Shown: positions 9,275 to 21,820, counted from the first letter of the stretch. The stretch: 64,000 bases of DNA from Macrobrachium rosenbergii (GCF_040412425.1 NC_089768.1:479001-543000), one strand, 5' to 3'. Translations and numbers: made by a program. The notes: generated from the letters alone by a model not told the origin.

Positions 9275-10885
9275 CGGAATAGGTTGGCCATCACTAATCC
9301 GGCATCATTAGGACCTAGAGGGTGCCGGATTAGCCATTTTTCCGGATTAACCATTTATTAGGCTAGAATACACGAAACCCAGTAGCAAAGCACCTCATCC
9401 TAGAATTAAAGTATCCCATAAATCAGTACAAGTTGGTTAATAAAGAAAAGACAATTATATAATACAGGTAGTGCTCGAGTTGCGATAATTCGACTTACGA
9501 TATTTCGAGTTTACGATCGGGTTAGCAATTAATACCGATACGAAAATATTTAAGAAATATTTTTAGATTTCGCGCAGGCAGCGAGAGAGACCAACTTCTT
9601 TTCCTCCATCTCTTTATTCCATCTGCTAGTTAAAAAGGTAAAAGAGAATGATAAAAGTATTGTTAGTAACGTTATACTCTTGCGTAAATGCGTACAGCCA
9701 TAAACAACCGAACGGGAAACTGTTGTTTTGCTAATAATCGTCCCGGATAACAACTGTTATGCTTGTATTTCAACCATCGTACGGTTAAACAATTACTGTA
9801 GTTATGTTACAAATGACGTTAAGTACAGTACAATAGGACTGATATATTTTTTACACTATAACCTCATTCGCTTTGGAGAAAAGATCGGCAAGGAAGTATA
9901 ATGCTGCAGTAACTTTATGCTGCAATTTGTAGCTGAAGCTGAGGAAGCATTGTTCAAGCTGCTAATGACTATAGATTATCGTGCATCGGCAACATGGATG
10001 AAACTTGACCGTAAATAAAATTGGAGAGAATGTATTTTAATCAAAACTACTGGGCATGAAAGAATACAAATTACTGCTGTTTTCACGCCGATAAAAGATA
10101 AATACGTAAAGCTCGTATTATGATGAAATCAAGAGAAAATAGCGAACGGAATCTTGATTTTTCTTACACAAAACAAACATGCCCCCAACTCGGCCAGCCG
10201 CGATTCCCGCGAACGTCACATATTAACGGAAAAAAATAGCTAAATTAATTTCACAATGAAACGTATTTAAGTTGTTTCGATTAAAAACATTTCGCATAAG
10301 GAAAAATATCCTTGTCCCCCCCCAAAAAAAAAAGTATCTATTCATTTACGCTTACTAGAAGCAAGAAAAGCTCTCTGAACTGAGTTAAATGCGGCGAAAT
10401 AAACACCGCGTTATCGATTCCAAAAACAAAATATTGATCGTAATTTATAATAAAAAAGCAACATGAGAATATACGCAATTGGATGCAATGTAGTAAAGCA
10501 TAACTTTTTAAAAGATCCATGAAAAAGATGCACATTCGTTATGTTGATGTTTGTATAATACTGTTAATATGTGAATACAGTTAAGTATAATGTAGGCTAG
10601 GCCACCGTATATGTAGCCTATACGATATACCATAGCGTAGGCCAAAAGACAATAATAAATGTAAAAAACGGAACAGCAAAAGCATGCCTGTGTTTACAAA
10701 CACCTCCAGTTTGTTGAGGCAGCACACTCTGTGCCACCAAATCGAAGTGGCCGGCGAGCGAGTTAGCGCAGCGACCCGGGAAATTTGAAAATTAGTGCGG
10801 AAACAGAAATTACTGTAGCCGAAATTTGTGCCGGATTACTGATTGTTCCGGACTACTGATTGCCGGATTAGTGATGGTCAATCTG
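9275..10885. mobile_element. Tigger/pogo-like element, outer copy
   Basis: The ends share the inverted sequence CCATCACTAATCCGGCA (9289-9305 on plus; complement at 10861-10877) and are flanked by TA (9273-9274 and 10886-10887), the target duplication of Tc1/mariner-pogo elements. The left end has a few extra bases relative to the right. Most of the interior is another element (9465-10660), so this is a nested pair. No transposase frame of the outer element remains. Confidence 0.6.
9465..10660 (+). mobile_element. Tigger/pogo-like element, inner copy (pair of 62593-63810)
   Basis: It starts CAGGTAGTGCTCGAG after a TA, a typical Tigger-like terminus. The sequence recurs with high similarity at 62593-63810, for example the phrases around CTCTTGCGTAAATGC and GATCGGCAAGGA. 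In the second copy the phrase after GATCGGCAAGGA translates as a short N-terminal helix-turn-helix-like segment; here the same segment has a frame change near 9905. The right end is not resolved in either copy. Confidence 0.6.
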
Positions 10886-10899
10886 TACCAAATTAGGAA

Positions 10900-11083
10900 A
10901 ATAATTTTTTACTTGCTAAAAGAAACAAATGCATTCATGGAATTATTATTTTTAATTTTGTACATAAAAGTAAAACAGGTATACAAAGGTAACCTAACAT
11001 ACTTTAAGGAAAACTCACCCAAATTAAAAAAAAATGGCTGTTTCCTGATTCATTTTACCAATGTAAACATACCTCAGTTCACC

Positions 11084-11161
<78 letters not shown>

Positions 11162-11460
11162 ACTGTACATATCCTTTAATGAAATATGAATTACTATATC
11201 ATAAACACAAAAATACAAAACTAAAACTCCAGGAAGTTCATGATACCACCAAGTGAGTGTGTGCATACATATGTACGTTACAATTTTTTTTTTTTTTTTT
11301 TTTTGCTTTGCCTGATTTACTGTACCATTTTATTTACAAGTTTAGTTGAGTATGATTAACACACAAAACTATACACAAGAGAATATTTTATCCTTGCTGA
11401 TTGCATTTATAATTTGGTATTTCTTTTTAATGCATATTTAAATATTTAGGTGCATTACTT
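10900..11460. repeat. Dispersed repeat with (CT)n core, related to 20588-21420
   Basis: The phrases CAGTACTGTACAT-CCTTTA, GTGTGTGCATACATATGTAC and TTTGC(T/C)TGATTTACTGTAC followed by ACAAGTTTAGTTGA occur here and again around 20660-21380. The (CT)n core at 11086-11158 sits at the same relative place as CT tracts in the other copy. The repeat is noncoding and unassigned. Confidence 0.55.
11086..11158 (+). repeat. (CT)n microsatellite
   Basis: About 36 CT units. Confidence 0.95.
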
Positions 11461-11487
11461 AACTCTACTTGTGAATCCCCAATGTTT

Positions 11488-11632
11488 GTTCGGATTCCAC
11501 AATAAGCTGTAGGTCCCGTTGCTAAGTAACCAATTGGTTCTTAGCCACGTAAAATAAGTGTAATCCTTCGGGCCAGCCCTAGGAGAGCTGTTAATCAGCT
11601 CAGTGGTCTGGTAAAACTAAGCTATACTTACT
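11488..11632 (+). mobile_element. SINE, 5'-truncated copy
   Basis: Plus-strand copy of the SINE family starting inside the body (GTTCGGATTCCACAATAAGC) and running to CTGGTAAAACTAAG with a T-rich end. The tRNA-like head is absent. No clear target duplication is visible. Confidence 0.8.
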
Positions 11633-12194
<562 letters not shown>

Positions 12195-12349
12195 GCAATG
12201 AATTTTATCACATCACCATGATTTATATACAAACATTAAGCTACAAATGTCGTTTTATATCCAATTCGCTCTACCTTGGAAATAATATAAGTATATGTAT
12301 ACCAAAGAGGAATTATTATAGTTGATTATTAGTTCGTCATCTCATTATC

Positions 12350-12397
12350 TTTGTGGTGGGGTTGCTTTTGACCAGTCACAAGCAACCCCACCACAAA
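12350..12397. other. Perfect 18-bp hairpin
   Basis: TTTGTGGTGGGGTTGCTT at 12350-12367 is exactly complementary to 12380-12397 with a 12-nt loop. It lies at the left edge of readable Penelope-like sequence. A perfect stem among decayed sequence points to recent formation (for instance a templated snap-back at an insertion junction) or to a structural signal. Confidence 0.75.
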
Positions 12398-12469
12398 TCC
12401 AAGAGAAGACCATAAGAAGCATGCATAAAAGAAGCACCACTCTACTCCCACAAAGGAGAATTATACTGT

Positions 12470-12680
12470 CAAATTGATGGTGTAGCTATGGGTTTCCCCT
12501 TGGGCATTCATATGGCAAAGACACATATGGCCAATTTGGAGGACACTGTTTTCATTAATTACCAGAAACCAGAAATTTATGCAAGTTCCATCAATGGCAT
12601 TTTCATTGCAACAAACAAGACATTTAGACTTTGAAAGACATCACCACAGAAAAATCTGTACTAAGCTTCACCAAAGAACA
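12470..12680 (+). pseudogene. Penelope-like RT, C-terminal fragment
   Basis: At 12476 the frame reads DGVAMGFPLGIHMA, equivalent to the family's 'G.AMG.PLSP..AN' block. It is followed by MANLEDTVF. The position of the catalytic YVDD reads YASSINGIFIAT, so the Asp pair is gone. The frame breaks soon after. RT activity would have copied the element at a nick; this copy cannot. Confidence 0.62.
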
Positions 12681-13149
12681 CAGCGTAGACCAAAAACTTT
12701 CATTTTACGATGTACTAGTAAACAACAACAAAACAAACAAATATAACAAACAGGTATACACAAAGGCTACTAACATCAGACGCTGTCTGAATGGTTGAGG
12801 TGATTGCCCGGAGGCCTATAAACGGTCTGTAATCCGTTCATATGTACGGCTGGCCTTACTCACTGCACCATGTGAAAGATGACATGCCTCACAAACAACA
12901 GATTTGAAGATAACATGATACAATCAGAAATGTGCAAGTGCTTTGTCAGATACTACAAGCAAGACAACACCACAGACCAACACGACGAGAAAACAGGATA
13001 ACAGATAACAATATACTACCAAACTAACTTTAACAACGAATATAACGACAGTAGCAACATCATTAAGAAGATTATTAAGAAGAATGTTAAGCCACGAGCC
13101 CCATGTACTGACACAAACCTACGGGTTTATTGCAAACCCAACCTGTTTG

Positions 13150-13440
13150 CATCACTTGCAATGAGAAGTAGCACTTGTGCACCCACACCTAATGAGGTGA
13201 CTACTAATGTGGTTTATGAATCCACTTGCTCCAAGGAAGAATGCAGTCCTTCCGGAGAAAACTACACTGGCAGAACATCTATGACTTTCAGACGAAGTTT
13301 ACTTTCACACAGAAACACAGGAGCTATCTCCCAACACTACACACACAAACACGACAAGAAACCATCGTTACAAGCCTTGATAAACAACACTACAATAAAA
13401 CACAGATGCAATCCATATTGAGACAACAATAGCAGAAGCA
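13150..13440 (+). pseudogene. Penelope-like GIY-YIG endonuclease domain
   Basis: The frame from 13161 gives NVVYESTCSKEECSPSGENY followed by TGRTSMTFRRSLLSHRNTGA. The first strand (VVYES.C), the Cys pattern and the Y-T-G triplet correspond to the GIY...YIG nuclease core of Penelope-like elements, with the conserved arginine in RTSMTFRRSL and a later His cluster (HYTHKH). The domain nicks DNA during integration. It is open for 86 codons but detached from a working RT. Confidence 0.68.
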
Positions 13441-13796
13441 GTTTTTTTAAAGCCACAAGCAAACCAACTTTAAATACCCAGACAGAAGGCGACAGATCCT
13501 TGCCGTTGGCTCATCTGAGAAACAGGACCCAGGGTCAAGGTCACCACCTCCAAGTGGAGCCACACCCAAAGATATCAATCATTTTATTAGAAATATAAGA
13601 TGTAGAAATAGAATGTGGAACCCATACAGTAATGTAGTTTTGCCATGTAATAACATATTATGTAAATATTATGTAAACAATTAACCACCCCATAGAAAAT
13701 TGTAAAGCAAACACTGTAAACAAAAGATATGGCAACTCCCCAATCCTATCCTGCCGGCATAAAAAGGATGGAGGATGCCTCTATGTATTAGTTCTT

Positions 13797-13838
13797 GCTT
13801 GAAAAAGCCTGAGATACAGGCAAAACAGACTGTAGCGA
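13797..13838 (+). ncRNA. Decayed hammerhead motif at the Penelope-like 3' end
   Basis: CTTGAAAAA, then stem-loop GCCTGAGATACAGGC, then AAAAC. In the family the helix II stem is flanked by CUGANGA and GAAAC. Here helix II is perfect but both conserved strands have substitutions (CTTGAAA for CTGAAGA, AAAAC for GAAAC), so self-cleavage is unlikely. Its place after the GIY-YIG domain supports the identification. Confidence 0.52.
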
Positions 13839-13870
13839 TAAATGGAAAACACACCACGACTCTGTGCACT

Positions 13871-14159
<289 letters not shown>

Positions 14160-15215
14160 ATATGAAGAAAATACCATTTTAAATCTTGGAGTTTCATTCG
14201 CTCTAAAACCAGGTCCCGAAAGTAATCTTAATTTCATATTTGCTTTTGATAAACATTTTGCAAAAAACAATTATGACAAGAAAGAGGCATGTCTCAAAGG
14301 CATTTTGCTAAATGTCTTGGAGCAAAATAACAACAAAAATTCGCTCCCGAAAAGATTCCAAAATGTGTTAGTTAGTTTAAGGAAAAGGGGGGATATCATC
14401 ATCACAAAATCTGACAAAGACAGGAAAATAGTTTTCTTAGACAAGGAGACATATATACATCAATAAAGTTCAAGAACTTGTAAACGATGCGGAGACCTAT
14501 GACAAATTAACGAAAGGTCCCACAACAAATATTGCTGCTCAATTTAACAAATAAGTCACAACCATAGGGGGCAATAAGAAGGAAATAGAACTACTAGAGA
14601 CATTCAAGGTAATCAACCCCTCTCTCCCCTATTTTTACAGCCTCCTGAAAACGCATAAAGATGGGATTCCTTTACGCCACATAATATCTAGCAGGGGCTC
14701 TTTCATGTGCAAATTATCAAAATGGCTCGCAGACCTGTTATCACCCTTTCTAGGAACCTTCTCATCCTCCCACGTCAAACATGCAGAGGATTTTATACAA
14801 AAATTTAATAGTTTAAACATCCCCTCAAACAACATAAAATTGCTCAGCCTAGACATTGAGTCATTATTTACCAAAGTCCCGATCTCTGATGTGTCGTCTT
14901 TCTTAGAGAGGAAGTTACAACCATATAAAGACCATTTTCCTCTTGGCATAGATAAAACTCTAAAACTTATCAACCTCTGTGTAACTAACAACATGTTTTC
15001 TTTCAATGGTAATTTTTACAAACAAAAATTTGGCTGTAGCATGGGAATTCCCCTATCACCCATTTGAGCAAACTTGTACATGGAATATTTCGAAACAGAA
15101 CTTTTGTTGTCTATCAAACCCCGCAACATGATCTGGCTTAGATACGTAGATAATATTTTTACTTTCTGGGACAATAGCTGGGGAGGCTTTAATAAATTTT
15201 TTAATATACTAAATT
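14160..15215 (+). mobile_element. Penelope-like element, copy 2 (RT region)
   Basis: RT of the Penelope-like class in plus orientation. From 14270 codons give NYDKKEACLKGILLNVL and GDIIITKSDKDRKIVFLDKE, the N-terminal 'ITKADKG' block. A frame change occurs near 14460. A 120-codon frame (14705-15067) contains KLLSLDIESLFTKVP and FGCSMGIPLSPI, then a TGA stop. Beyond the stop it continues ANLYMEYFETELL and WLRYVDNIFTFW. The catalytic YVDD reads YVDN. It is cut at about 15215 by the Tigger fragment in opposite orientation. Inactive. Confidence 0.75.
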
Positions 15216-15949
15216 CGCTCTGGCTTCATCCTTCATGAGGTATGTCTGCGAAGGCATTTTCTTCCAGAACAGGCCAGTCTCGTCCATATTGAAAACCTGT
15301 TCTGGATGGTAGCCCTTGTCCCTGGTGATTTTCTTGAAGGTCTCGGGATTTTTTGCGGCCACTTCCATGTCTGCCGATGCCGCTTCCCCATGCAGAGAAA
15401 CACTCTTTAGTTGGAACCACCTCTGAAAACAGTGGAACCACAATCTGCTGGCCTGAAAACCTTCAGGAGCTGACGCTGGACCTGCTTCTTCCTCTTCGTC
15501 TTCTTCTTCTTCGGCAGGTTCATTGAAGCCTAAGAACTCTGCTTCCTGTACATCGCTGCTTTCCGTAACAGTCAAAAACTGTTGGTAGAGTTGTCATGCC
15601 TTCTCACAAATGATATTGGTGTCGAGAGGGATGTTCTTCTTACGGCAGTCCACGATCCAAACTGCCAAGGATGACTTCATCCTCACGATGCTCTTATCAC
15701 GCTCAGTGGAAACCTTCTTGGCACCACCATAGAAGCTAACACTCACGGCTTCCTTATCTCCACCCCTTTCTTCTTGATGTACCGGACAGTACTCTCATTC
15801 ATGCCACAATGCCAGGCTACTGTGTCGTAACTTTTCCCTTCATTCAACATATCCAAGAGTCCTACCTTCTACTGGAGCGTCATGACCTTCCTCTGGTGCT
15901 TAGGCTCTTTGCCAGAAGCCTTAGAGGGAGCAGAGCGTTTAGGAGGCAT
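15215..15949 (-). pseudogene. Tigger (pogo-family) transposase, N-terminal half
   Basis: A DDE transposase of the Tigger type cuts and pastes DNA at TA sites. The start Met is at 15949 (minus), reading MPPKRSAPSK and then HQRKVMTLQ followed by a TAG where Glu is usual. The CENP-B-like helix-turn-helix (LLDMLNEGKSY ... MNESTVRYIKK) follows. After frame changes, the open frame 15575-15201 has a long acidic run, then GFQASRLWFHCFQRWF (second DNA-binding helix), GEAASAD, and FNMDETGLFWKKMP with the first catalytic Asp. The rest, with the other two acidic residues, is missing at the junction with the Penelope copy. Truncated and inactive. Confidence 0.82.
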
Positions 15950-16290
15950 CTTAGGGCACGATTCAAAAAGATATACACAGATCAACACTGGAAAAAAAGA
16001 CGCGGAAAATACACAGACACACAGCGAAACACTTGAACTGTGGAACGACACGCATTGAAGTGGCAGAGATGCTGGCTCCTGCAAAGAGTGTTTTAGGGGT
16101 ACACAGCCAACTAGCGGCAAGGAAAATGAATGGCGCTCCTGGACTGGCTGCTTTGCAAATGCCAGCCAATAGAGTATCGCGTAGCATTGCACCTAGATAT
16201 TTCAGCTTCCAAAGATGCACTTTCCTTTCGCGAGCTTTGTGTTTGGAATTTCCAGAGGAAGGTTTTGGGGAGAACTTTTTTAAGAAAAAA
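15950..16290 (-). mobile_element. 5' flank/terminus of the Tigger copy
   Basis: Continuation upstream of the transposase start. No clear CAG...TA terminus is visible, but the sequence before the start resembles a leader (TGTGTATTTTCCGCG on minus). Overlapping frames here (15809-16323) are not supported as genes. Confidence 0.4.
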
Positions 16291-17154
16291 AAAAATATTT
16301 TATTGATATTTTGCTGTGTTTAACATTACTATCAATATTTGAAAACTAGTTAATTATTTTTTATAATAAAAAATGTACAATCAATCGGAAGAAATCCGAG
16401 TCTTGACTACAGACCTACAGCACGGCATGACAAGGAAGTGTTCTGGGGGAGGGGGGGGGCATCCAGTCACGGCAAGGGAGCACAACACTCGTCAACACTC
16501 CTTTGGACATAAAGAAATCACTGGTCAATGAACCACTTCAGATATATTGGGGAAGGTCTCTTGTGGTGACTACTATTGTTCTCTATACAAAGATCACTGG
16601 GTCCTTATCTAAAGAGTGCAGAAAATCTGCCAACATGCCCCTCGACATCCTTACAAGTGTGTTGCAGTGTAATGAAAATCACCACTAAAATTCCCCACAA
16701 GCCTCCTAATGCTACTCGTAGGGGAATGAATACAATTCGCAAAATAAGCAAACCCTTATAACATCCAATAAGCATGACTGAAGAGATCATGACCCTAAAA
16801 AAATTACTCAAAAATTAGTGCTGAAAGTTATTACTGAAGGAGTACCATGACTGTTAAAAAAAAGCATAAATGGAAGGATGAAAAACTAATTCCCAGATTC
16901 AGAGAAATTATGGTAATTAACTCACTGAAATGTAGGATGATAATAATCAAAATAAATTCTTGTTGTAAGTGATGCCATCAGCCCAGAAGGTAAAAAGCAT
17001 TAATAAAACACTCAAAAGCACCATTAGCATAAAGGTAAATGAAATGGAGCAACTCGGGATATACCTGTACACAATGGAGTCACAAGAGAGAATAAGGCCA
17101 TGCAAGATGATGGAACATGTATAGAAGGTACTACAGTACTTGTTGTTTTTCAGG
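16291..17154. other. No feature seen
   Basis: AT-rich with a short G-run at 16446-16460. Small frames lack motifs. Confidence 0.5.
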
Positions 17155-17379
17155 ATTTAGCAAGCTGGAACGGCTCAAGGTCCCTACATGGAACAAGTCT
17201 TTTCATCATCACAGGGTTAATATGAACAGATTTAGCAAGCTGGAACAGCTCAAAGTCACTACATGGAACAAGTCTTTTCATCACCATAGGGTTAATATGA
17301 ACAGATTTAGCAAGCTGGAACGGCTCAAAGTCACTACATGGAACAAGTCTTTTCATCATCATAGGGTTAATATGAATAG
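17155..17379 (+). repeat. Three tandem copies of a 75-bp unit
   Basis: The unit starts ATTTAGCAAGCTGGAACG and ends GGGTTAATATGAACAG, repeated at 17155, 17230 and 17305 with only a few substitutions. Because 75 is a multiple of three, the frame 17117-17563 carries a 25-residue repeat (core TWNKSFHHHRVNMN). Most substitutions change the protein little, but there is no known family and no start context, so I record it as a minisatellite. Confidence 0.9.
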
Positions 17380-20300
17380 TCACTGGATTACACATACTAT
17401 AATATTCTGTACAGGGTACAATCAAATTTATGCCATTTTCAAAGGTACAAGCCTGCCTCTCAGAAATACTGAATACAAACTGTCGGTAAGATCCATTCAT
17501 CCAGTTTGTGATTTTGAAGTCATTTATGTAGTGCTAGCCACACATGCTCTTATGCACTACTAATTATTTGTGGAAGTATGTGTCATAGTAATGATCAGAT
17601 GCTCAGAGGTGCTTTAATTGAGAGGATTTATAGCAACAACAAATCTTGTGGTCATGAAAGCCAGATGGGATAGACAACATTTTTAAAGTGAAACAATTCA
17701 CTCTTCACCAGATTGCTAGAATAAGACAAAATTATAGGAAAAGTTTGTTGTCAGATGCTCAATGCTGAACTGTAATGAGTATGAAAACCACAAATTTGAA
17801 CAAGAGAGTACATTTCCAAATACCATTTTGAAACATAACATCTCCACTTCAGTACAGAAAATAGTGAAGAAGAGATTTGATGTCTCAACTCCAAGTGAAA
17901 ATATACTCTCTTTCTTGAATTTGTGAAAAGTTAATGCAAGGCTGCAGTATACAAAAGTTATCCGTAGTTCAATGAACAAAACATTTTTAAAAAATCTCAT
18001 GCCCATGAAGTATTTAGATAAACATTGTGAAACAGAATTGTAATACTGTATACCCACATGTAACAAAGTATAATGACCTTATGATAAATGCCGCTACAAA
18101 AGTGTAATGTTACTTCAATAAAAAATTTATATTACAAAACAAAGCACCATACAACATATATATTATAAATGACAAAAAAGTTCATATTCAGATACTGTAC
18201 TTCAAATTAGTTGAAGGGATTTGGTCAACTTACTAATTCAAAAAGACTTCAAGTTGAATTAATAATGACTTTCAAGAACAGATAAAGACATGAAAATATA
18301 TTACCTGCCTTCAAAACCTACAAAAAACAAACAGAAAGAACTCTGACTAATCACTACACAGCACTGATATGAAGGAAATACTACTATAGATACTAACTGA
18401 AGCAAGATATATTACAAGGTGGCTCCTTGCATCCACCAAGGTAGTCTTCGTCATGTTTGTCATTCTGGTACTAATCCTACAGTCAGTAACCACTCGTCAA
18501 AACCCAAATATAATGAAGGCACGCAAGGTTTGTCTACCTGTGAATAGACTTTTAACAGCCTGTACTTTTGTGCAATTACTGGTAGCTCAATACTATGAAG
18601 TTCACCTGTAATTTTCACATTTCAAAACTCACTTCAATTATCAGAATACAATGAGGAAATCTTAAAACTTATAAAGAAGCTAGCCTAGACTTAGCATTAC
18701 GGAATTTCTATCGGCTCTTAATCTATCAATTATTGCAGATGCAACAAGATGAAGATCTGTAAGAAAGTTAACACTCACCATAATGATGGTGACATGTTGG
18801 TCTTTTCGTGCTGGAAGTCCTATAGAGGTGTACAGATGTACTGTCTAAGTTGGTTACAGTACAGGCACGGTGTGGAAGCACAAAAAACAGATTAGGTTTG
18901 GAGTGATGGTCAAACATTTCCAGATTCACAGGCAAGAAGCATATGCAGTACTGTACGTTACACCTGATTACTAGGGGAAGTGTACTGTACTGATATGTTA
19001 AAATCGTAAAAGATTAGATTAACTACAACAACAAAATGTTTGAACACCAATAAATTACTTGTACACTACTTTTTAGTGTAAAGAACAAGTTTGCTACATC
19101 TACCCAAAATTTTATGCACACTAAAGTAATACAATGATATAAAGAACAAGATTACTGAAAGAATCGAAAGATTATAACTATCTGAAGGAATTAAAGGCTA
19201 CTTGATATAAACTTTCATCGTCAATCTCCTTTCTTATAAATTACTGACTAATTTATCATAATTAAACATTACAATGGCAGGCTATCTAGGTAACGACACT
19301 AATGCTGCACTTTTGTTACACATTTATTAACAAAATTCAGCATGTTTCATAGCTGTACAGATGTCAGGACCCAAAAACGCAACACAGTTTATGGCTTAGG
19401 TGAGGAACTTTAAATATCAAAACTACACTGGCAGTGAAACTGACACTTCATAAACTTTTTAAACACAATGCTTCAAACAAAAATGACATCCATAAGTATT
19501 TTAACCACTACATGTGAGAAAAGTAGACCCTCCAGAATTCACATAACTATCAAGGGGCAACACAAACTGACACTAAAATGAATGAGATCAACCCTGGCTA
19601 AGGGGAGTCGTTGGTAAATTCCAGCTAGAAAATGATACACAGTTCCTCATCTTTCATCATTACAGATCCAAGTTTTTATATCTGACTTCCCTTTAAGGGA
19701 TCAGCTTTAAAATGAGTTTTCTCCAGTGTTTTACTGTCTTGCGTACTTTCTGTCTGAAAGCAAATGCGATCTAGATTCGCATGCACTCTCTCTTACTTGT
19801 GATATTCTAGGCCCGCACTGTCTTCATCCTGCTACTTTAGATCTCAGTCCCTCGACATCACATCTCTCAGCAACTTTCTCATTTGTAATATGATCTCCCC
19901 AAAATACTCGTCATAAATCCTAGAATTTTGTGGCTGAATCTCTCAAAAGAAAAAAGTACGTGCCAATGTCTCTGATCCAGAGAAAACAAAAAAAATTATG
20001 CTGTTTACTGTACAGTATTCTGTGACCCTGAGCTTCTCTTCTGACACCACCTGCTCAGTTCAAAACATGGGACTTGGTTCATTCCACACCTTTCATTGTG
20101 CATCTACACAACCACTTGCCGGCAATAAGTTCTCCTTGCTGCCTTTCCAACAGTGATAAGCAATAACTTCTTGGTAATCCTTCTATTATTCATACTAATA
20201 GAGCCAAAGCCCTGTCGGACAATGACGAAATCCAGATAACGGCAAGTAAAAAACCTACAGTTGTGCGAGGGCAACTCCATATCCTTCCTAACCTAACCTT

Positions 20301-20587
20301 GTCAATACCACATAGCTGTAAACACTAAACCGGCTTTAAACAGAAAACTTTATGCAAACTGCAATTATCTACCTTATTTTCCCATATCTGTAACACAGTA
20401 AACTGTAAATACACTCAAAAACAAAAAAAGTAAACCCCCTCCTTTTTCTGTCGTACGCAACACATAGTATGGTAGGCTACACAGTGTTTTTCATTTGCTC
20501 CAAACACTGTAAAATACATCGTATAACATAATACGATGGTTTACGCAAACAACTCTATAATTTTCCCCAAAAACCATTGTACACAAA
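17380..20587. other. No gene or repeat recognised
   Basis: About 3.2 kb of AT-rich sequence without coding motifs on either strand. The minus frame 17716-18066 is isolated and unsupported. It could be intronic or old repeat sequence beyond recognition. Confidence 0.45.
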
Positions 20588-21420
20588 AAATAAACCTCTT
20601 TTTCTTCTCTTCTGTGTTTGTGTTTCTTAGTGCAGTTCTATGTCACATGTTTTTTTTGGCTTTGCTTGATTTACTGTACTATACAGTATTTCATTACAAG
20701 TTTAGTTGACTCTAAGTATGATTAGCAAACATCATAAAAGAGAATATTTTATCACAGTTGATATTTCATCTCTAATTACAATAAAATATTACCATAAAAT
20801 AATTAAAATGCAAATTTGCAAATGTTGGCAAGAAGTTGTGCTATATATAACTGAAGGCTGGTGAATCCAACCTAATGACACCAACAAATGAGTGTCTGCA
20901 TATCTTTGGTTTGTAAAAATAAAAAATGAGAAAATACAGTAAAAATATAAATGAGATTAGAGTAAAATATAAATAAAACGTACAGGAGTCTGTGTGTTAC
21001 CGTAGAAGTTTCAATGTAAGCAATACCTCAATTGTTGCTCTCTCCCCCTCTCTCTCTCTCTCTTTTTTTTTTGTTACAGTACAGTACTGTATGTATCCTT
21101 TAACACAATGTGGAAAAATCAAGCCTAAACCCCCAAAACAAAAAGGCTTTAGCAAGTTTACCAACGCCAGCCAATGAGTGTGTGCATACATATGTACCCT
21201 CTGCACACAATTTCATTTATCTTTGGGTTGCAAAAAATAAAAATGAGAAAATACGGTAAAAATATAAATGAGAATAATGCAAATTATAAAAAAAGCAAGC
21301 TGTGTGTTAATATACAGGCACTTGTTTTCTCTCTCTCTACCTTATCTCAGTACTGTACATGTCCTTATATAGAGTATGAATTATCATAAAAACACAAAAC
21401 AAAACAAGCTCTAGGCAGTC
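20588..21420. repeat. Tandem-like copies of the CT-core dispersed repeat
   Basis: 20888-21110 and 21176-21380 are similar direct repeats of about 290 bp spacing. Both run GTGT(C/G)TGCATA ... AAATGAGAAAATAC(A/G)GTAAAAATATAAATGAGA, then a CT tract, then CAGTACTGTA. 20640-20780 matches 11290-11420. This is the same family as 10900-11460. Confidence 0.6.
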
Positions 21421-21763
21421 AGATATCTACCTATCCCTCATCACCCATCCAACACAGCATCCCCAACACCCCCAACCCCCCCAGCCAGGGAAATGGCTCC
21501 CCAGCTCCATCCACCTGCCAGTTCTGTACATCCCCTTCTCTAAGTGAGTTCCTCTACACAGTCTTACTGCCCCTCCTTTGCCATGCCACCCAGACATCTG
21601 ACCCAACCCCAGCCTTGGAAACTTCTTGAGATTTCCACCACCCCCCAAAACCTTTCTCAGACTGTATTTGAGTGTAAGCAGTGTTACCAACATTTTCCAA
21701 AGACCACACAGTATTGCCAACCACCAGGGAAGAAATAAATACTTAAAAGATTTATTTTCTCAA
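21421..21763. other. No gene; C-rich low-complexity patch
   Basis: 21440-21660 is C-rich on plus. Frames on both strands are proline- or glycine-rich and unconvincing. Confidence 0.4.
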
Positions 21764-21820
21764 TACTTACCCCTCCATTATACAGCTTTTACTATCGCTG
21801 GCGTGGAAGTAAAAGCTATA
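21764..21820 (+). other. Relic resembling another DIRS terminus, flanking DIRS-A
   Basis: TACTTACCCCTCCATTA here is nearly the inverse of the sequence just right of DIRS-A (29920-29936, TAATGGAGAGGTAAGG). It is followed by a 9-bp hairpin (AGCTTTTAC ... GTAAAAGCT, 21784-21818). DIRS-C ends start TACTTACCAAGT, so this may be a DIRS-type end of another family into which DIRS-A inserted. Confidence 0.3.

Larger units (their letters stand above)
12345..13870 (+). mobile_element. Penelope-like element, copy 1
   Basis: In order: a 3' piece of RT (about 12470-12680), a GIY-YIG endonuclease domain (13150-13440), an untranslated tail and a decayed hammerhead-like motif (13797-13838). That order (RT, then C-terminal GIY-YIG, then ribozyme-bearing terminus) is specific to Penelope-like elements. 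Copy 2 begins within a few hundred bp downstream in the same orientation; tandem head-to-tail copies are characteristic of this group. The copy is decayed and its 5' end is missing. Confidence 0.7.

Noticed and set aside
15809..16323. Plus-strand frames opposite the Tigger transposase
   Set aside because: Antisense to a clear transposase on minus; no independent motif.
17155..17379. CRISPR-like direct repeats
   Set aside because: Contiguous 75-bp units with no spacers, in eukaryotic DNA; a minisatellite.
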